Part shown: in pieces, positions 16,862-25,944 of the stretch
Layout: every line of letters starts with the position of its first letter
Numbering within the stretch: position 1 is the stretch's first letter
Origin: Ruminococcaceae bacterium FB2012
GTDB taxonomy: Bacteria; Bacillota; Clostridia; Oscillospirales; Ruminococcaceae
Reading direction: 5' to 3'
Length of the DNA: 64,000 nt
Assembly (NCBI GenBank): GCA_900104495.1
Contig: FMXS01000008.1
Coordinates: 62,001-126,000 of the forward strand
Program-made: the position numbers and the translations under genes
The notes under the pieces: model-generated
What the model saw: only the letters and a program-made list of their open reading frames with translations
What the model was told of the DNA's origin: nothing
Database searches by the model: none

Positions 16862-18001
16862 TTACTTTATTCCTCCCGAGGCCCCGCACGAAAGCTGATA
16901 GACCGTATTGACGAACAGGATGCGGTCGGGCTTGAAATCGCCGATAAGCTCCGCGACGGTTTTTCCTCTTTCGCCGAACTGGCGCATATCGAGGACTCTT
17001 ATCTCAGAGTAGCAGTCCGCCAGGAAAGGCACCAAAGCCATAAGGTAAGAATCCCCCAGAAGCAGTGCCTTTCCTCCCTTTGCGTTTGAGGTTATATGGG
17101 TGTTGATGAAATGTCCCCCCAGGAAAACATTATATCTGTTTCTGATGCCGGAGTCCCAGGTCATATCGTAAAGGCTGTCCCTTTCCAAACCTGTATCCAG
17201 TTCCTTGACATGATATTCTCCGTCGGGATTTACATAGTATTTCAGAGTTTCGGTCTCGTCAAAGAATCCGGGAGAACCCGAATACAGATTGCCGAAAAAC
17301 GACGCAGTTTCATTTTCCGTGTATTCGGCGGTCAAGGGCGGCTGCCCGCTTTCCGACAGATACCAGTCAAGGACCCCGCGGGCGCAGTCGGTGGTCCAGT
17401 GCTGATCCGTCCTGTAAAAGGTCTTCATCCCGCTGTCCCGGAGTTCTGCGATCCTGTCTTTGGAGTAGTAGACTTTTAAATTACCTCCGGCCTGTTTCAG
17501 AAAATAGTCGGCTATCTCGTCCTCGTTATCGCCCACATAGGCGAAGGGCAGTTTGTCGGTAAGAATAGCCGCAGCATCGGGATCGATAAGCATATCCACG
17601 GGGACGTCCTGCTTTTCCGCAAAGGCTCTGATCTCCCCGGCGACTTTTTTCAGTTCCGTGTCGATGGTATTGTTCCTTAAAAAGAACTGTCCGTCCTTTC
17701 CGCGGAAAACGATATCCGGGACAGTTCTTCCGAAAACGGTCTTCAGTTCGGAGCAAAGCGTCACCAGTTCGGGCCTGAGAGCGAGGTGGTCTTTAAGGTA
17801 TTGCTCAAGCCCTTTGGAATAGCTCCCGCTGAGGAGAGCGTCGGAGGAGATCTCGGGCATAGGTGCGTAATTCCGCTGTTCCGTAAAGTTCACGCCTTGA
17901 TACGGTATCACAAAGAATCCCAAAGTAAAAAAGATCAAAAACCCCGCGAACACCGCCGTCATCATCAGCGAAGAGGCCTTTTTTACGTCTCCTTTTTCCA
18001 T
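16862..18001 (-). CDS. DHHW-family membrane-anchored protein, paralogue 2
   Basis: A 379-residue paralogue with N-terminal helix (about 14-34) and extracytoplasmic domain. Motifs: NFTEQRNYAPMPEI, TDQHWTTDCARG (the DHHW position reads DQHW), LLGDSYLMALVPFLADCYSE and DMRQFGE. Its first 19 residues and about 65 bp of DNA around its start are the same as in paralogue 3 just upstream, a sign of recent duplication or gene conversion. Predicted role is presenting or transferring acetyl groups to cell-surface glycan outside the membrane with the MBOAT protein; the DQHW variant may keep function because the catalytic His and following Trp are present. Confidence 0.83.
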   Translation of the reverse strand: MEKGDVKKASSLMMTAVFAGFLIFFTLGFFVIPYQGVNFTEQRNYAPMPEISSDALLSGSYSKGLEQYLKDHLALRPELVTLCSELKTVFGRTVPDIVFRGKDGQFFLRNNTIDTELKKVAGEIRAFAEKQDVPVDMLIDPDAAAILTDKLPFAYVGDNEDEIADYFLKQAGGNLKVYYSKDRIAELRDSGMKTFYRTDQHWTTDCARGVLDWYLSESGQPPLTAEYTENETASFFGNLYSGSPGFFDETETLKYYVNPDGEYHVKELDTGLERDSLYDMTWDSGIRNRYNVFLGGHFINTHITSNAKGGKALLLGDSYLMALVPFLADCYSEIRVLDMRQFGERGKTVAELIGDFKPDRILFVNTVYQLSCGASGGIK

Positions 18002-18042
18002 AGCCGTCCTCCTAATAATATCTTTGGTAAAGACAGTTCTGC

Positions 18043-19153
18043 TTAAAATTCTCTTACTCTTTTGTCGCTGAAAGTATCGGTATAGTGGATTATCAGCAGG
18101 CGCTCCGCTCCGTGTTCACGGCATAGCTGAGCCACAGACTTCTTCTTTGTATCGAACTGTCTCAGATCAACGGAAAAGATCTCCGAGCAGCTGTCGGCAA
18201 GAAACGGCAGGAAAGCTCTTCCAAAGGAATCGTTGATGACCAGCATATTACCCTTCGGAGCGTTTGACGAGATCTCTGTATATTTTTGGTCTCCCCCGAA
18301 GAATATACGGTAGTTATCAATGTTATTCGCTGCTTCAAGGAAGATCATTATATTCTCCTTTCGGATTAACGTAATATCTTATCTCTTCGCTCTGCATTCC
18401 CAACTGAGGCAGAAGGCTGTAAATATGGCCGTAAGAATCAGGGATGCTGTGTATCTCGTATTCCGTGTTCGGATGTCCGAGACCGATTCGCTCCGTATAC
18501 CATTCATAAACTGCTTTCGCACAATCGGTAGTCCAATGGTGGTCAGTACGGTAATATGCCTGCGTGCCTTCATCAATAAGCTCTTGTATCGGTTCCTTGG
18601 CGTAGCATACGTTCACCTTATCCGAGACAAGCTCTGCCAGAAGCTCTGCATTTTTGTCTGCTTCGTCAAAGGTCCTGTGAGTAACATCCAAAGGGAGCTT
18701 ATCCCGGAGCATTATACCCGATTCGGGAATGATGAGCAGATCCACCGGAACTTCGCATTCCTCTGCAAGAGTGCTGACAGCAGCTGCATATTCCCTTGCA
18801 TCATCTTCGGTAAAATGGCTTTCACGGATGAGATAACCGTCATCAGCAATATAAATACCTCTCTGATATGTTCTGCCTAAGATCTTGTTTACCTTGATAC
18901 TGAGCGCTATAAGAAAAGGCCGCTGAGTTATATGGTCGCACATATAATCCTCCAGCTGTTTTTCAAAGCTGCCGTCGGTAACGCTGTTAATGGTCAGATC
19001 AGGAAGTTCGGCCTTTTTTTCCAGTTCAATAAGCTGCACTTTGATGACCGTCGGAAAGAAAACAAAATATCCCAGCGTGAAAAAGAGCATGAGAAATGCG
19101 AACACCGCCGTCATCATCAGCGAAGAGGCCTTTTTTACGTCTCCTTTTTCCAT
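18043..19153 (-). pseudogene. DHHW-family paralogue 3, broken by a frameshift
   Basis: Two frames cover one protein. The N-terminal part (19153 to 18335, 272 codons) has the membrane helix, an intact TDHHWTTDCAKA motif and ends at YYVNPKGEYNDLP-stop. The C-terminal part (18348 to 18043, about 100 codons) resumes with NNIDNYRIFFGG, VINDSFGRAFLPFLADSCSE and DLRQFDTKKKS, matching paralogue 2. Compared with paralogue 2, about 15 residues are missing at the join as well as a frame change, so this is a deletion rather than a single-base error. The ATG at 18346-18348 overlaps the end of the first frame; re-initiation giving two chains cannot be excluded. Confidence 0.8.
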
Positions 19154-19165
19154 AGCCGTCCTCCG

Positions 19166-20578
19166 TCAGAATCTGAAATACAAAAACGGATTGAAGGAGT
19201 TGCTTGCCAGGTATGCCGTAGAGATTATCAGAAGCCCCGCAGTACAAAGCGGCTCGATGATGCATCCGTAGACCGCCGGCAGCTTTACTGTCAGCTTCTC
19301 TCCCAGCTTTTTGAACAGCGGAAGCGACGCGATGACCAGTATCGCCAGCAGCACCGCGTTCTGAGTGAACCAGAACAGGTCGTACTTTCCTCCCGCGAAG
19401 GGAAGTCCTCCCAGGCCGAACATATTCTTGAAGTTCTGTATCAGCTTGTCCGTGTCCTCAAAGGCGAAGATGCCCCAGCCGATGACTATCAGCAGCAGCG
19501 CATAGATGTGTCTGAAAACTCTCGGCAGCTTGCCCAGCGCCTTGAGCAGGAACAGCTTTTCGCACAGCAGGATGATCCCGAAGTACACGCCCCAGATCAT
19601 GAAATTCCAGTTGGCTCCGTGCCAGAAGCCCGTAAGGAACCACACGATCATGATGTTGACGCACTGCCTCAGCTTGCCCTTGCGGTTGCCTCCCAGGGGG
19701 ATGTATACATAGTCTCTGAACCAGCTTGACAGCGAGATGTGCCACCGCCTCCAGAATTCGGTTATGGAGTCGGAAATATAAGGATAGTTGAAGTTCTCCA
19801 AAAAGTCAAAGCCGAACATCTTTCCCAGGCCGATAGCCATGTCCGAGTAGCCCGAGAAGTCGAAGTAGATCTGGAAGGTGAAGGCGATTATCCCCAGCCA
19901 TACCGAAGCCACGCTGAGATCAGCCTGCGGAGTGTTGGAGATCTCCTCGAACAGCGCACCGATATTGTTGGCCAGAATGACCTTCTTTCCCAGGCCCACT
20001 GCAAAGCGCTTTACGCCCCTTGCAAACTTGTCCAGGGTCTCCTTGCGCCCCGAGAGCTGGTCCTCTATGGTCTGATAACGGACGATAGGTCCCGCGATAA
20101 GCTGCGGGAACAGCGATACATAAGTCGCCAGGTCTAAAAGATTCTTCTGCGGCTTCACCTCTCCCCGATACACGTCGATGACGTAGGAAAGGGTCTGGAA
20201 GCTGTAGAAGGAAATGCCTATGGGCAGAGTCAGATCCAGGGGAGTGATGTTCAGGTTGAAGATGTTGTTTGCGTTGGTGATAAAGAAATTCGTGTACTTA
20301 AAAAACAGCAAAAGCCCCATGTTCCAGCAGATCGCCAGGATCAGCGAAACAAGCGGCAGCTTGCTTTTGTATTTCTGTCTGTCGCAGAAAAGCCCCGTAA
20401 GGTAGGCCACGACGATAGAGCCCAGCATAAGGAAAACATACACCGGCTCGCCCCAGGCGTAGAACACCAGGCTGAACACCAGCAGCACGGCGTTTTTGAA
20501 CTTTCTCGGCACCGCATAGTAGCACGCCAGCACCAGCGACAGAAACCCGAACAGGAATGTCGTACTACTGAAAAGCAT
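19166..20578 (-). CDS. MBOAT-family O-acyltransferase (AlgI/PatA-like)
   Basis: A 470-residue polytopic membrane protein with about 11-12 hydrophobic segments. The two MBOAT catalytic histidines are seen as WRRWHISLSSWFRDYVYIPLGG (His280) and WFLTGFWHGANWNF (His320). AlgI-type enzymes pass acetyl groups from cytoplasmic acetyl-CoA across the membrane to a partner SGNH/DHHW protein, which acetylates alginate, cellulose, teichoic acid or peptidoglycan; the polymer here is unknown. GAGGAA precedes the start. It is followed after 12 bp by the DHHW genes and preceded by the DUF4358 and SGNH genes, the expected complement of an O-acetylation module. Confidence 0.93.
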   Translation of the reverse strand: MLFSSTTFLFGFLSLVLACYYAVPRKFKNAVLLVFSLVFYAWGEPVYVFLMLGSIVVAYLTGLFCDRQKYKSKLPLVSLILAICWNMGLLLFFKYTNFFITNANNIFNLNITPLDLTLPIGISFYSFQTLSYVIDVYRGEVKPQKNLLDLATYVSLFPQLIAGPIVRYQTIEDQLSGRKETLDKFARGVKRFAVGLGKKVILANNIGALFEEISNTPQADLSVASVWLGIIAFTFQIYFDFSGYSDMAIGLGKMFGFDFLENFNYPYISDSITEFWRRWHISLSSWFRDYVYIPLGGNRKGKLRQCVNIMIVWFLTGFWHGANWNFMIWGVYFGIILLCEKLFLLKALGKLPRVFRHIYALLLIVIGWGIFAFEDTDKLIQNFKNMFGLGGLPFAGGKYDLFWFTQNAVLLAILVIASLPLFKKLGEKLTVKLPAVYGCIIEPLCTAGLLIISTAYLASNSFNPFLYFRF

Positions 20579-20644
20579 TTGATATTCCTCTTTTCAATAA
20601 AAATGGTAAGGCGGGGACCTGCCCCCGCCGTTTCGGAGCCTCCG

Positions 20645-21163
20645 TCAGATAAGCTCGGACTCTATCCGCTTTGCAGTGCTCTTGTCGTCGGAAATGCAGA
20701 CGAATACCAGGTTCTTCACATTCTCCAGCAGAGGATCGTTCAGCTTGGTCAGTTCCTTGGGCTGATAGTTCTCAAAGGCTTTCTTCTGCGCCTCTACCCG
20801 GTTTTTGTAGGCTTCAACGATCTTTTCGGCGTCGCCGATGCTCTTGGCCTCGAACACCGCGATCTCTTCGGCGGTGGCTCCGCCGGAGCCGATGTAGACC
20901 TTGCCCTTGCTGTAAAGGTCGGGAGAAACTCCGACTACTTTCTGGATCATTCCGCTTTCCAGCTCGTTGAGGCTGTCCACCCACTTGATCTCGTTCTTGA
21001 ACCTGTCAGCCGCCGCCGAAGCGTCGATGCTTTTCAGCGCCGCCTCCGCCGCCGAAGTCTGAGGAGCCGCAGAACCGCTGTCGGACCCTCCGCAGGAGGT
21101 CAGACCTGCCGCACACACCGTTAAAGCCGCCAGCATAACACAAATAGCTTTCTTCATTTTCAT
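20645..21163 (-). CDS. DUF4358 lipoprotein
   Basis: A 172-residue protein with a clear lipoprotein signal: basic start, hydrophobic stretch and lipobox GLTSC, followed by a Gly/Ser linker. The body (about 45-172) contains VGVSPDLYSKGKVYIGSGG, AEEIAVFEAKS and VFVCISDDKSTAKRIES, characteristic of the DUF4358 family found beside MBOAT/DHHW genes in Clostridia. Function is unknown; location implies a surface-exposed accessory of glycan acetylation. An intercistronic GC hairpin without T-run (20611-20630) separates it from the MBOAT gene. Confidence 0.8.
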   Translation of the reverse strand: MKMKKAICVMLAALTVCAAGLTSCGGSDSGSAAPQTSAAEAALKSIDASAAADRFKNEIKWVDSLNELESGMIQKVVGVSPDLYSKGKVYIGSGGATAEEIAVFEAKSIGDAEKIVEAYKNRVEAQKKAFENYQPKELTKLNDPLLENVKNLVFVCISDDKSTAKRIESELI

Positions 21164-21208
21164 TTTACATACCTTCCTTTTCTTTGTTGTCGTATTTTTT
21201 GTCGGATA

Positions 21209-22195
21209 TTATCTGTTGTCCGCAAGATATTTCAGCCAGATCATGCAGTAGTTCTTTATAAGGTGGATGCCGTCGGTGGAGGCTTCCTCGGGCAGGGAAC
21301 CGTCCTCCTGGCGAAGCACCGAATTAACATCGAGATAGGCGGTGCCGGTCTCCGAGGCCACCCTTTTCACATAATCGTTGAGGCCGTCGATCTTGTCCGT
21401 GGTGAATACCGGGTCGGTCTCCACCGCCTGGGAGGATACCGGCAGTATGGATTCGATGTAGATCTTCGCTCCCGGCTGGAGCTCCTTGATCTTCTCCACC
21501 ACCTTGATGTAGTTGGTCTGGAACACATCCCAGTAGGGCCAGCCCACCTCGTTGATGCCGAACATCACATAGACTCTGCCGAACTGTTTCTGCGCCAGCG
21601 CGTCAAAGACGGTGCCGTAGCCGCCGCTGTCCAGCATTATTGTGCTGGAATCCCACACCGTGTTCACGTTCAGTCCCGTGGAGGCGTAGAATGTTGCCAG
21701 CGGCTTGCCGCAGTTCATGCTCAGGCCCACGGTAAGGGAGTTGCCGATGAACACCGCATCGGAGAAATCGTCCGCGATGTCCGCAGGCTCCGGGAACTGT
21801 GTGACCGGCTGCGCTGTGTTCTCGTCCGTGCTTTCTGTCATCCAGCCGGTGTAGTTTGTCTTTGTGGTGGTCACGGCGGGAGCCGTCTGCTCCGGCACCG
21901 CACTTGTCACCGTCGGCTGAGTGGTTTCGGGCTGAGTGCTGTCGTCAGCCGCCCCGGAAACCTTCTGCGTGTCCTGCCCGCTGTCTGCGGGAACTTCGCT
22001 CTCCGTATCCGCAGCCTTGCTTTCCGCCCCCGAGGACGGCTCGGCTGTCTTTACGGCGGAGCTCCCGTCAAAGCCGGTGACGGCGTTTCGTACAGCCCAG
22101 GTCAGCACAAAGGCCAGCATAGCGATGCAAAGCATGCCCGCGCACCCTTGGATGACCCTGGCCCGTTTCCTTATTATCTTTCTGTCAGGTCTCAT
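21209..22195 (-). CDS. Membrane-anchored SGNH/GDSL hydrolase
   Basis: A 328-residue protein with an N-terminal membrane helix (about 17-36), a long Thr/Ser/Pro-rich linker (about 40-130) and an SGNH hydrolase domain. Block I is FIGNSLTVGLSMN (GNSL replacing GDSL, catalytic Ser), block III is VMFGINEVGW (GxND variant with Glu), and block V is STDGIHL (catalytic Asp and His). Such enzymes de-acetylate or transfer acetyl groups on exported glycans. It is the first gene of the minus-strand O-acetylation operon; AAAGGGGA lies 11 bases before the ATG. Confidence 0.85.
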   Translation of the reverse strand: MRPDRKIIRKRARVIQGCAGMLCIAMLAFVLTWAVRNAVTGFDGSSAVKTAEPSSGAESKAADTESEVPADSGQDTQKVSGAADDSTQPETTQPTVTSAVPEQTAPAVTTTKTNYTGWMTESTDENTAQPVTQFPEPADIADDFSDAVFIGNSLTVGLSMNCGKPLATFYASTGLNVNTVWDSSTIMLDSGGYGTVFDALAQKQFGRVYVMFGINEVGWPYWDVFQTNYIKVVEKIKELQPGAKIYIESILPVSSQAVETDPVFTTDKIDGLNDYVKRVASETGTAYLDVNSVLRQEDGSLPEEASTDGIHLIKNYCMIWLKYLADNR

Positions 22196-22300
22196 AGAAA
22201 TGATCTGTCCCCTTTGGTGATAAACTTATTTACAGCATACATAGCTATTATAACACAACCGTCCGCTTATTGCAAGTGCAAAAGGCAAAAAACAAGAAAA

Positions 22301-22320
22301 AACGCCCCCTCGGGAGCGTT
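22301..22320 (-). terminator. Terminator after the NUDIX gene
   Basis: On the minus strand, stem AACGCTCCC / GGGGGCGTT with a short loop followed by TTTTTTC, nine bases past the NUDIX stop. It separates that gene from the O-acetylation operon. Confidence 0.85.
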
Positions 22321-22328
22321 TCTGCGGC

Positions 22329-22733
22329 TCAGATGATGAACTTCTTCGCCTTGTTCACTATGCTTCGGTCGTTCTCGTAGGCAAGCACCTGTCCGGCTCT
22401 GTCAATTTCGACCCATTTTATTTCGGATATCTCGTCCTCCTGCGGAACAAAGTCGGTATTCTTCGCCTTGGCGATGAAGTACACCACGACCTTGACGGTA
22501 TCCTTTCTGGGTGAATATGTAACGGTCTCGCGGAAGGTGGGGTCAAGTATGACATCTATCCCCGTTTCTTCGAGTATTTCGCGCTTGGCAGTTTCTGCCT
22601 CAGTCTCGTCCCCCTCGACGTGCCCTTTCGGGAATGACCAATGCCCGCTGTTGATATGCCTTATCAGCAATATCTCTGTGTTGCCGTGATACTTTCTGTA
22701 CACGATAGCTCCACAGGACTTTTCGTGCAGCAT
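22329..22733 (-). CDS. NUDIX hydrolase (Ap4A-hydrolase-like)
   Basis: A 134-residue single-domain hydrolase. The Nudix box is complete: [20 protein letters not shown] followed by TGI, matching GX5EX7REUXEEXGU with the metal-binding glutamates. The N-terminal [10 protein letters not shown] and SFPKGH resemble the diadenosine tetraphosphatase (MutT/Ap4A) branch, which cleaves nucleoside diphosphate-linked compounds; exact substrate unknown. ATG 22733 is used because AAAGGAA lies nine bases upstream, whereas TTG 22739 would be too close. It has its own promoter and terminator, hence monocistronic. Confidence 0.88.
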   Translation of the reverse strand: MLHEKSCGAIVYRKYHGNTEILLIRHINSGHWSFPKGHVEGDETEAETAKREILEETGIDVILDPTFRETVTYSPRKDTVKVVVYFIAKAKNTDFVPQEDEISEIKWVEIDRAGQVLAYENDRSIVNKAKKFII

Positions 22734-22768
22734 GGTCAAGTTCCTTTCTGTAGATTTTTATCGTAAAT

Positions 22769-22797
22769 ATTATATCACATTATTTTCCGCTTGTCTA
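22769..22797 (-). promoter_or_regulatory. sigma-A promoter of the NUDIX gene
   Basis: Minus-strand TAGACA (22792-22797) and TATAAT (22769-22774), 17-bp spacer, 36 bp from the start codon. Confidence 0.7.
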
Positions 22798-22870
22798 TAA
22801 AACATCGGTAATTTTGTGCAAAATATACAAATCGCCTCATATCCGCCCGACCGCAGGATGAGGCTCCTTT

Positions 22871-22951
22871 CTGCCTTAAAGTTATTTTTAAGTTAAGCGG
22901 ATATAATTATTTAAGGCAGGACTTGAAATCCCCGTAAACGTCGGATATAAT
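22871..22951 (+). promoter_or_regulatory. Response-regulator promoter with inverted CTTAAA/TTTAAG arms
   Basis: TTGAAA (22923-22928) and TATAAT (22946-22951) with a 17-bp spacer form the promoter. Just upstream lies a 10-bp inverted repeat, CTGCCTTAAA (22871-22880) and TTTAAGGCAG, plus an internal TTTAAGTTAAG; such arms are typical of autoregulated OmpR-family response-regulator boxes. A related TTTAAG-TACG-CTTAAA palindrome lies upstream of the VTC-like gene. Confidence 0.6.
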
Positions 22952-23029
22952 AAGATTCAGGGAGACATCCGCGGCGGACTTTTCAAGGCGCGATGCTGGC
23001 GAACAGATATTGACAGGGAGGAACAGCTT

Positions 23030-23701
23030 ATGAGACTATTGCTTGCCGAGGACGAGCGCGAGCTTTCCAATGCGCTCTGCGCCATACTTAAACACAACAA
23101 CTATTCGGTGGACGCCGTCTACGACGGGGCCGACGCCTGGGCCTACGGCCGCACCGGGGACTACGACGGCATCATCCTGGACATTATGATGCCGAAAATG
23201 AACGGCATCGAGGTGCTCCAAAAGCTCCGGGCCGAGGGGATAAAGTCGCCGGTGCTGATCCTCACCGCCAAATCGGAGACCGATGACAAGATCTTAGGAC
23301 TTGACTCCGGCGCCGACGACTACCTCACGAAGCCTTTTTCCATGGGCGAGCTGCTGGCGCGGATCCGGGCGATGACCCGCCGCAAGGCAGATTTTGCTCC
23401 GAACCTGCTTGAAATGGGGAACGTGACTCTGAGCCGTGAGACCTTCGACCTGAAGGGGCCGTCGGGGACCGTAAGGCTCAGCTCCAAGGAGTTTCAGATG
23501 CTGGAAATGATGATGATGAACCGCAAGCAGCTGATCTCGACGGAGCGCTTTATGGAGAAGATATGGGGCTACGATTCCGAAGCGGAGATCAACGTAGTAT
23601 GGGTATACATATCCTACCTGCGGAAGAAGCTGGCGCAGATCGGCGCGGACATAGAGATCAAGGCCACCAGAGGAGTAGGATATTCGCTTGAAGGAGCGTA
23701 A
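23030..23701 (+). CDS. OmpR/PhoB-family response regulator
   Basis: A 223-residue two-component response regulator. The receiver domain (1-120) has the acidic pocket AEDE near residue 8, phospho-acceptor Asp51 (GIILDIMMP), TAKS and KPFSMGELLAR (conserved Lys). The winged-helix DNA-binding domain (about 130-223) has LSSKEFQMLEMMM, the recognition helix region INVVWVYISYLRKKL and RGVGYSL. Start follows GGGAGG. Its partner kinase is 500 bp downstream, separated by composite repeat copy 4, which is unusual as such pairs normally overlap. Confidence 0.95.
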   Translation: MRLLLAEDERELSNALCAILKHNNYSVDAVYDGADAWAYGRTGDYDGIILDIMMPKMNGIEVLQKLRAEGIKSPVLILTAKSETDDKILGLDSGADDYLTKPFSMGELLARIRAMTRRKADFAPNLLEMGNVTLSRETFDLKGPSGTVRLSSKEFQMLEMMMMNRKQLISTERFMEKIWGYDSEAEINVVWVYISYLRKKLAQIGADIEIKATRGVGYSLEGA

Positions 23702-24125
23702 TTGCACATAGCTGCAAACTCAACCGCGAAGCGGCATTCCGCCCATCCAAGGGCGCGGTAGCCCTTGGCGGGGTCTGGGGCTGGCCCCAGCAGGGTGTGG
23801 GACAGCGTCCCACTCGGCGCGAAGCGACGACCCCCGGCACTGCACAAGACAACAACAGGGCGCAAAAGCCGTTCTGTCGCACTTTTGGGGCGTGGACAAA
23901 CCAAATGCAGCGCCGGAAACGTTGTCCTCCTGCACTCGCAGGAAACAGCGAGTGGAGCGAAGCGAGCGAGCGTCTTTCCGTCCGGTAGCGCGCCGAATGA
24001 AGGGCGCAAACGGGAAACGCCCCAAACGAAGGAGCAGAATCCAAAGACAGGCTCACGCCCCAATTCGGGGGCTTTCCGATCGCCCCCGAACCCCTTCGGG
24101 TATGCCCTTTACCGGGGGCGGAAAA
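23702..24125 (+). repeat. Composite intergenic repeat, copy 4, between regulator and kinase genes
   Basis: Begins within five bases of the regulator stop codon (GCTGCAAACTCAACCGCGAAGCGG) and keeps the standard module order to ATTCGGGGGCTTTCCGATC and GAACCCCTTCGG. The central hairpin between GGCACTGCAC and CGTGGACAAAC is replaced by a different sequence lacking the AGAGTAGG stem and long T-run, so it is a poor terminator, which would let transcription continue into the kinase gene. Confidence 0.85.
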
Positions 24126-24200
24126 AAGAATAAAGAATAATGAATAATGGATAAAGAATAATTAAGGAGTCCGCTCTGCGGACGGGTTTTGATATTACGG
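24126..24200 (+). repeat. AT-rich GAATAATGAATAAT tract plus GC hairpin
   Basis: Direct repeats of (A)GAATAATGAATAAT-like units (about 24127-24162) followed by GTCCGCTCTGCGGAC and GGGTTTTG. A similar tract followed by a GGAGCCGC hairpin lies at 27470-27520, with partial versions at 49328, 55150 and 55675. Confidence 0.6.
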
Positions 24201-24209
24201 GTGATAGCT

Positions 24210-25502
24210 ATGATAAAAAAATTACAGCGTAAATTCATATTGATAACTGCCGTTTCGCTGTTTGTCGTGCTGACGGCGGTGGCGGCTTCCATAAATATCA
24301 TCAACAGCTATCAGCTGAAAGCTACCCAGGACGAGCTTATCGAAATGCTCACCGGGGGCGGGGGAAGATTTCCCGGCGAGGAGCCCGACCGCGAAGACCA
24401 GGAACGGGACGAGTCCGACCCCGGCGACTTCCAACGGGATAAGTTCCCCGACCGCAGAATGGATATGGGCCGCTTCAAGAACTTCAACGAGGAGACCCGC
24501 TTCCAGACCCGCTATTTCGTGGTCTACTACAACTCCGACGGGGAGATAAAACGCACAGATACAGGCCACATCGCCGCCGTTGACAGCGACAAGGCCGCCG
24601 AGCTTGCCGACGAGGCCAGAGCCTCCGGCAAGGAGCAGGGCGTCATCGGGAACTACCGCTACGCCCGCACCGAGACCGAAAACGGCGAAATGGTCCTCTT
24701 CCTCGACGTCAGACAGGACCTCACCACCAAGAGCCGTTTCCTGCTGATCTCCATAGGCATCTCCGCCGCCAGCTGGGTCATCGTTATGGTCATGGTAATA
24801 CTCCTGTCCAGCAGAGTGGTGAAGCCCGTAAGCGCCGCCTACGAGAAGCAGAAGCAGTTCATCACCGACGCGGGACACGAGATAAAAACGCCTTTGGCGA
24901 TAATCTCCGCCAACACCGAGGTCATCGAAATGACCTCCGAGCCCAGCGAGTGGACCGAGAGCACCAAGAATCAGATCAAGCGCCTGGACGGCCTGGTAAA
25001 GGACCTGATGCGTCTTGCGAAAATGGACGAGTCGGCGGTCAAGGACGAGTTCGCGGAGTTCGACATCTCCGAGGTGACGGCCAAGGCCGCCGCGGAGTTT
25101 GAGGCTCCCGCCCGGACGCACAACGAGAGCTTCACTCTTGACATCGACGAGGGTCTGAGGATAGCAGGCAGCAGCGAGCAGGTGCGTCAGCTGGTGGGGA
25201 TATTCACCGACAACGCGGTGAAATACTGCGATGAAGGCGGGAACATCACCGTGAGCTTAAAGGCCCGTCACAAGGGGGTACGGCTGGCGGTGACCAACGA
25301 CTGCAAGACGCCTCCGGAGGGTGATCTTATGCGGCTGTTCGACCGTTTCTACCGGGCGGACGAAGCGCGGACTCGGAAGGGGAGCGGCGGATACGGCATA
25401 GGATTATCCATAGCGAAGGCAACGGCGGAAGCGCACAAAGCGAAGCTGAGCTGTCAAGCGGAAGACGGGAAGATAACATTTGCGGTAACGTTCAAAGCAT
25501 AA
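24210..25502 (+). CDS. Two-component sensor histidine kinase
   Basis: A 430-residue membrane kinase. TM1 is about 8-30; an acidic extracytoplasmic sensor region (about 35-175, rich in Asp/Glu/Arg, EEPDREDQERDESD) follows; TM2 is about 177-200. The cytoplasmic part has the H-box DAGHEIKTPLAII (His223), N-box FTDNAVKYC, and G-box KGSGGYGIGLSIAKA. The acidic loop suggests sensing of cations or charged peptides (inference). ATG 24210 is used; the in-frame TTG 24189 is less likely. It pairs with the regulator upstream. Composite repeat copy 5 starts immediately after the stop. Confidence 0.93.
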   Translation: MIKKLQRKFILITAVSLFVVLTAVAASINIINSYQLKATQDELIEMLTGGGGRFPGEEPDREDQERDESDPGDFQRDKFPDRRMDMGRFKNFNEETRFQTRYFVVYYNSDGEIKRTDTGHIAAVDSDKAAELADEARASGKEQGVIGNYRYARTETENGEMVLFLDVRQDLTTKSRFLLISIGISAASWVIVMVMVILLSSRVVKPVSAAYEKQKQFITDAGHEIKTPLAIISANTEVIEMTSEPSEWTESTKNQIKRLDGLVKDLMRLAKMDESAVKDEFAEFDISEVTAKAAAEFEAPARTHNESFTLDIDEGLRIAGSSEQVRQLVGIFTDNAVKYCDEGGNITVSLKARHKGVRLAVTNDCKTPPEGDLMRLFDRFYRADEARTRKGSGGYGIGLSIAKATAEAHKAKLSCQAEDGKITFAVTFKA

Positions 25503-25896
25503 GGCTGTAAACCCAACCGCGAAGCGGCATTCCGCAGTCCAGGGCGCGGTAGCCCTGGCGGGGTCGAGGGGCAGAGCCCTCGCGGGGACGGGGGCAGAGC
25601 CCCAGCGGAGCTCGAGGCAGAGCCTCGTTCGGCGCGTAAGCGACGACTCCGGCGCTGCACTTGAAATAAGTAGGGCTCAAAAGCTGTGATACCGCTCTTT
25701 TTGGCGTGGACAAACCATACGCAGCGCCGGAAAAAGTGTCCTCCTGCACTCGCAGGAAACAGCGAGGGAGCAACGCGGACGAGCGTCTTTCCGTCCCCCG
25801 ACGCACTAATCGGGGGGGCATACTGCCCCGCCCCAAACGGGGGAGAAAAATCCCAACAAAGGCTCACGCCCGTATTCGGGGATGCACTTATCCTTA
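25503..25896 (+). repeat. Composite intergenic repeat, copy 5
   Basis: Starts at the kinase stop codon with GGCTGTAAACCCAACCGCGA, then CAGTCCAGGGCGCGGTAGCC, several CRGGGGCAGAGCCC variants, GGCGCTGCAC with a divergent core (no AGAGTAGG stem), GCACTCGCAGGAAACAGCG, CCCGACGCACTAATCGGGG and the distal GTATTCGGGGATGCAC module. Confidence 0.85.
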
Positions 25897-25944
25897 GGAA
25901 ATGTGTCATAATAATAGTTCAGCGATTTTCACATTACTTTCACT

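Noticed and set aside
22800..22870. Terminator or RNA element at the GCCTCAT/ATGAGGC inverted repeat
   Set aside because: No T-run follows and it lies between divergent promoters, so no function is assigned.
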